This document shows positions 6,934 through 9,226 of a DNA stretch of 9,226 nucleotides, in pieces (within the stretch, counting starts at the first letter, position 1; each line of letters begins with the position of its first letter). The notes beneath the pieces are model-generated. The model was not told the DNA's origin, made no database searches, and saw only the letters and a program-made list of their open reading frames with translations. This DNA is from JAFNGF01 sp964567045. Lineage in GTDB: Bacteria > Planctomycetota > Phycisphaerae > Sedimentisphaerales > Anaerobacaceae. The stretch covers positions 1-9,226 of the forward strand of contig CAZMLE010000115.1 in the NCBI GenBank assembly GCA_964567045.1. The letters are read 5' to 3'. The translations under genes and the position numbers were made by a program.

Positions 6934-7892
6934 TGCTGATGGAAAAGCCTTACCTTCAGCATTTGACTTCAAGCGAGGACCTTGTCACTACGTATGAAGC
7001 CGTTCGAGCAGGTTTCGTCGCATTGGCCCTCGAGAAGAACAGACGTGCTACTCCCCTTGTAGCGCAAGCGCGGTCGCTGCAAGCTTCTGCGTCGAGAGCC
7101 AAAACACCAACCGACCTGCTGGGCATTGAGGACATACAACCAGCCCTGCTGACAGCGGCCGCTATATCGGACAAAGCCGCTGGACATCTTCAGCCCCAGG
7201 ATAAGGTAAAAGCAATACAAGAGCTCATCAAGAACTTTCTGGAGCCCGCCGGCAGGAACTTCGTTGAAGAACTGGTTTTTAGGTTTCTGATAACGCGGGG
7301 AGATACGCTGGGTGGTTCGATGCGCAACATAGGCGGAGCTTTGGCACAGAGAAAGTTGACAAGAGCTATCATCTCTACTCTAACGGTAGCTGGCAAAGCC
7401 TATAAATGGTTAAACTCCACCAATAACACATGGGCACAGATCATGGACGACGACTCGGATATCGAGTTGTATCTGAGAGGATTGAGTTGGCAGAAAGAAC
7501 ATCATCATCGAACGCTTATCTACAACCTCACCGTGCCTTTCTTAAAAAACAATGTCGACCTATGTTTGTTCAGTTGCAGCATAGATGAGTTATCGCCAGG
7601 CACATATAAATCACCGACCTCGTACGTTGCAATGGGCGAGCTCAAAGGTGGTATTGATCCTGCCGGTGCTGACGAGCATTGGAAAACAGCTCGAACTGCA
7701 CTTAGTCGCATTCAAAAAGCGTTTTCCGACCTTGGACTCAAGCCGCACACCTTCTTCATTGGAGCTGCGATTGAGAAGAAAATGGCAACCGAAATCTGGA
7801 ACCTGTTGGAAGAAGGGACGCTTAAGAATGCTGCTAACCTGACTGACGCCAATCAGATTGCGTCTGTGTCACGTTGGCTATGTAGCCTATAG
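6933..7892 (+). CDS. Type II restriction endonuclease, AvaI/BsoBI family (predicted target CYCGRG)
   Basis: This 319-residue protein is close in length to AvaI (about 315) and BsoBI (about 323). The nuclease core is GELKGGIDPAGADEHWKT at 235-252, with E236 and K238 as the ExK metal-binding pair and D209 (NNVDLCLF) as the likely upstream acidic residue. H249 is 13 residues after the Glu and D242 is 6 after it. From memory, these match the spacing of BsoBI E240, H253 (proposed general base) and D246 (base contact). The upstream TRGDTLGGSMRN stretch (121-132) is another motif shared by several Type II enzymes. It should act as a dimer cutting double-stranded CYCGRG DNA in the cytoplasm when the site is unmethylated. 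The gene starts within the methyltransferase stop codon (TAATG). Family assignment is confident; exact specificity is inferred. No frameshift is seen and the catalytic set appears intact. Confidence 0.88.
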   Translation: MLMEKPYLQHLTSSEDLVTTYEAVRAGFVALALEKNRRATPLVAQARSLQASASRAKTPTDLLGIEDIQPALLTAAAISDKAAGHLQPQDKVKAIQELIKNFLEPAGRNFVEELVFRFLITRGDTLGGSMRNIGGALAQRKLTRAIISTLTVAGKAYKWLNSTNNTWAQIMDDDSDIELYLRGLSWQKEHHHRTLIYNLTVPFLKNNVDLCLFSCSIDELSPGTYKSPTSYVAMGELKGGIDPAGADEHWKTARTALSRIQKAFSDLGLKPHTFFIGAAIEKKMATEIWNLLEEGTLKNAANLTDANQIASVSRWLCSL

Positions 7893-7943
7893 GATCGGCA
7901 CACATAAGATCGCAGTTCTGAACCTTCCCATTCCCATACGCTA
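7893..7943. other. Short convergent intergenic gap without a visible terminator
   Basis: Only 51 bases separate the endonuclease stop from the stop of the convergent radical SAM gene. I see no GC-rich stem followed by a T-run on either strand. The two transcripts may therefore run into each other, or termination may be factor dependent. Confidence 0.5.
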
Positions 7944-9226
7944 TTATCTTGTAGCCATTGAATCTTGGCGAAGTTTATGGAGGATGTCCCAATAAGCCCC
8001 GCGGGCGCCCTTTCTGATTGCTTCTACCAGTTCGGTGTTATCATTGTAATTGTGATCTGTCGGGCTGCCGATTTCGGCCCCTTGTACAGAAGCTTCCTCC
8101 ATTGGCTCAAAGAATCTTTTATCGCTGGCGATTAAGTCCTGTACGAGCTTAGCCGGGCGTTGGCCCAAAGCTGCAGATATATAGAAAGTTGGCTTGAAAA
8201 AGTCTACCGGGCCGTCATATTTCCTGTGGATACTCGGATTTATCTGGGCTGAGCCTTCGCTGGCTACAACGTCGGCCATTGCCGTACCCGGATAGATTCT
8301 AACGCCGAGTGCGGCCCCCGCACAATCAGGCTCAGTGTGCTTGATAAAGTCGATTGTCTGGGCCACCGTTTCTGGCGTCTCGCTGGGTCCGCCAAGCAGC
8401 AGGTCTATCATTACTTTTATGCCGTGCTCACGGCACAAACAGACCGCTGAGGCAAGGTCTTCTTTGCTGTGCGGCTGATGGTAGGCATTGAGCATTGAAG
8501 GGCAGGCAGAGTCGCCTGTGAAGTCAATGCCGACACAGCCTGCCCGGCTCATAATTAGGGCAAGTTCGGCATCAAATGGGACCACCGCCATATAGGTGTA
8601 CCATCGCACACGCTCTGCGAACGACCGGCGAACGAATTCTTCGCAAACGGCATAAGCGTGCTCTCGCGGGATATTGAATTCAGAATCGCACAGGTGCAGC
8701 ACTTCTACGCCCTGACATGTCAGCGACTCGACTTCGTCAGCAACTTCCGAGGGGTCTCGCAGTCGCAACGTCACTCCTTTGGCCAGGTGGTCAGCGCAAT
8801 ACAGGCACCGGCGATCACAGCCGCGTTTAGTCTCCACGCCACACTGGCCACCTCTTTGGAAGTAGGCGAAATTGTCTATTGCGTCACGATTGGTGGGCAA
8901 AGAAAGCGGTGAGGACCAGGCTGCAGGATTGCTGCGCATAGCTCCGTCCTGGCGCCAAATCAGTCCGTCTACGCGCTCAAGGCTCCCGGCGCGGCGTAGC
9001 CTGTTATGCAGCAAAACTATGGCTTTTTCACCGTCACCGCGGATGCCAAAGTCCGCACCAGTGTATTCGACAATGTGCTCAGCGAAGATAGAAAAACCAA
9101 CGCCGCCAAGAACAATCGGGGCATCGGTCAGGGCTCGTATCTTGCGGACCGTCTCGGCGAGAGCAGGTACGAACCACTCGGCGCTCGGCCAGAAGGAGTC
9201 ATCTGCGTTGCGGAATGAAACGCCCA
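7944..9226 (-). CDS. B12-binding-domain radical SAM protein (N-terminus off window)
   Basis: The minus-strand frame is open from the right edge to the TAA at 7946-7944, giving 426 visible residues, so the 5' end lies beyond the window. The first 70 visible residues (GVSFRNADDS, APIVLGGVGFSIF, TGADFGIRGDGE) look like the second half of a cobalamin-binding Rossmann domain. Its DxHxxG ligand motif would be upstream, outside the window. The radical SAM cluster motif CDRRCLYC (CxxxCxxC) is at visible residues 136-143 (codons 8819-8796). It is followed by TIM-barrel features: LHLCDSEFN, VGIDFTGDS, IDLLLGGPSET and VRIYPGT. The C-terminus has a HNYNDN and GARGAYWDIL stretch. Such enzymes use a 4Fe-4S cluster, S-adenosylmethionine and often B12, commonly for methylations; the substrate cannot be told here. 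A TTG at 9014 is an internal codon, not the start. The gene is convergent with the restriction-modification operon and not evidently linked to it. Confidence 0.88.
   Translation of the reverse strand, partial: GVSFRNADDSFWPSAEWFVPALAETVRKIRALTDAPIVLGGVGFSIFAEHIVEYTGADFGIRGDGEKAIVLLHNRLRRAGSLERVDGLIWRQDGAMRSNPAAWSSPLSLPTNRDAIDNFAYFQRGGQCGVETKRGCDRRCLYCADHLAKGVTLRLRDPSEVADEVESLTCQGVEVLHLCDSEFNIPREHAYAVCEEFVRRSFAERVRWYTYMAVVPFDAELALIMSRAGCVGIDFTGDSACPSMLNAYHQPHSKEDLASAVCLCREHGIKVMIDLLLGGPSETPETVAQTIDFIKHTEPDCAGAALGVRIYPGTAMADVVASEGSAQINPSIHRKYDGPVDFFKPTFYISAALGQRPAKLVQDLIASDKRFFEPMEEASVQGAEIGSPTDHNYNDNTELVEAIRKGARGAYWDILHKLRQDSMATR

Noticed and set aside
9012..9014. TTG as the start of the radical SAM gene
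   Set aside because: The frame stays open to the right edge and the extra 70 residues read as a cobalamin-binding domain half, so this is an internal codon.
1..9226. CRISPR array, tRNA or rRNA genes, transposase or phage genes
   Set aside because: No regularly spaced repeats, cloverleaf-like sequence, or recognisable mobile-element proteins were found when reading both strands.

Overview
The window looks like a chromosomal piece of a Planctomycetota bacterium, most likely Phycisphaerae/Sedimentisphaerales-like. The main clue is the long leftmost gene. It encodes a secreted protein with a signal peptide, two dockerin-type calcium loops of the 'DFNGDC..D..DL..LA.HWL' kind directly behind it, repeated lamin-tail domains and a CotH kinase domain, a domain set that is very common in that group. 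This assignment is an inference from protein style, with no marker gene to confirm it.

Layout. (1) Positions 1-3751, minus strand: the first 1250 codons of this exported LTD/CotH protein, whose C-terminus lies beyond the left edge. It has a good promoter just upstream (3782-3811, minus). (2) 3752-3956: a divergent intergenic region with two perfect-stem hairpins. The larger one sits directly before the Shine-Dalgarno of the next gene. (3) 3957-5399, plus: a beta-CASP metallo-beta-lactamase RNase (CPSF/Ysh1-like) with all catalytic motifs. It carries an in-frame, 12-codon, GC-rich double palindrome that looks like a protein-coding palindromic insertion. (4) 5434-7892, plus: a Type II restriction-modification operon with its own sigma70-type promoter. 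It consists of a TSPPY-type (probably N4-cytosine) DNA methyltransferase followed, with a one-base stop/start overlap, by an AvaI/BsoBI-family endonuclease. The predicted target is CYCGRG. (5) 7944-9226, minus: a B12-binding-domain radical SAM protein whose N-terminus lies beyond the right edge.

How the genes relate. Only the methyltransferase and the endonuclease form a clear functional pair: one protects the sites that the other would cut. They look like a self-contained cassette between unrelated chromosomal genes, and the methyltransferase gene looks more AT-rich by eye than its neighbours. The other genes appear to be independent: extracellular or surface protein, RNA processing, and radical-SAM chemistry. 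I saw no tRNA, rRNA, CRISPR array, transposase or integrase. The best candidates for something little described are the palindromic element inside the RNase gene together with the related hairpin in its leader. The restriction-modification pair is well explained by known families.
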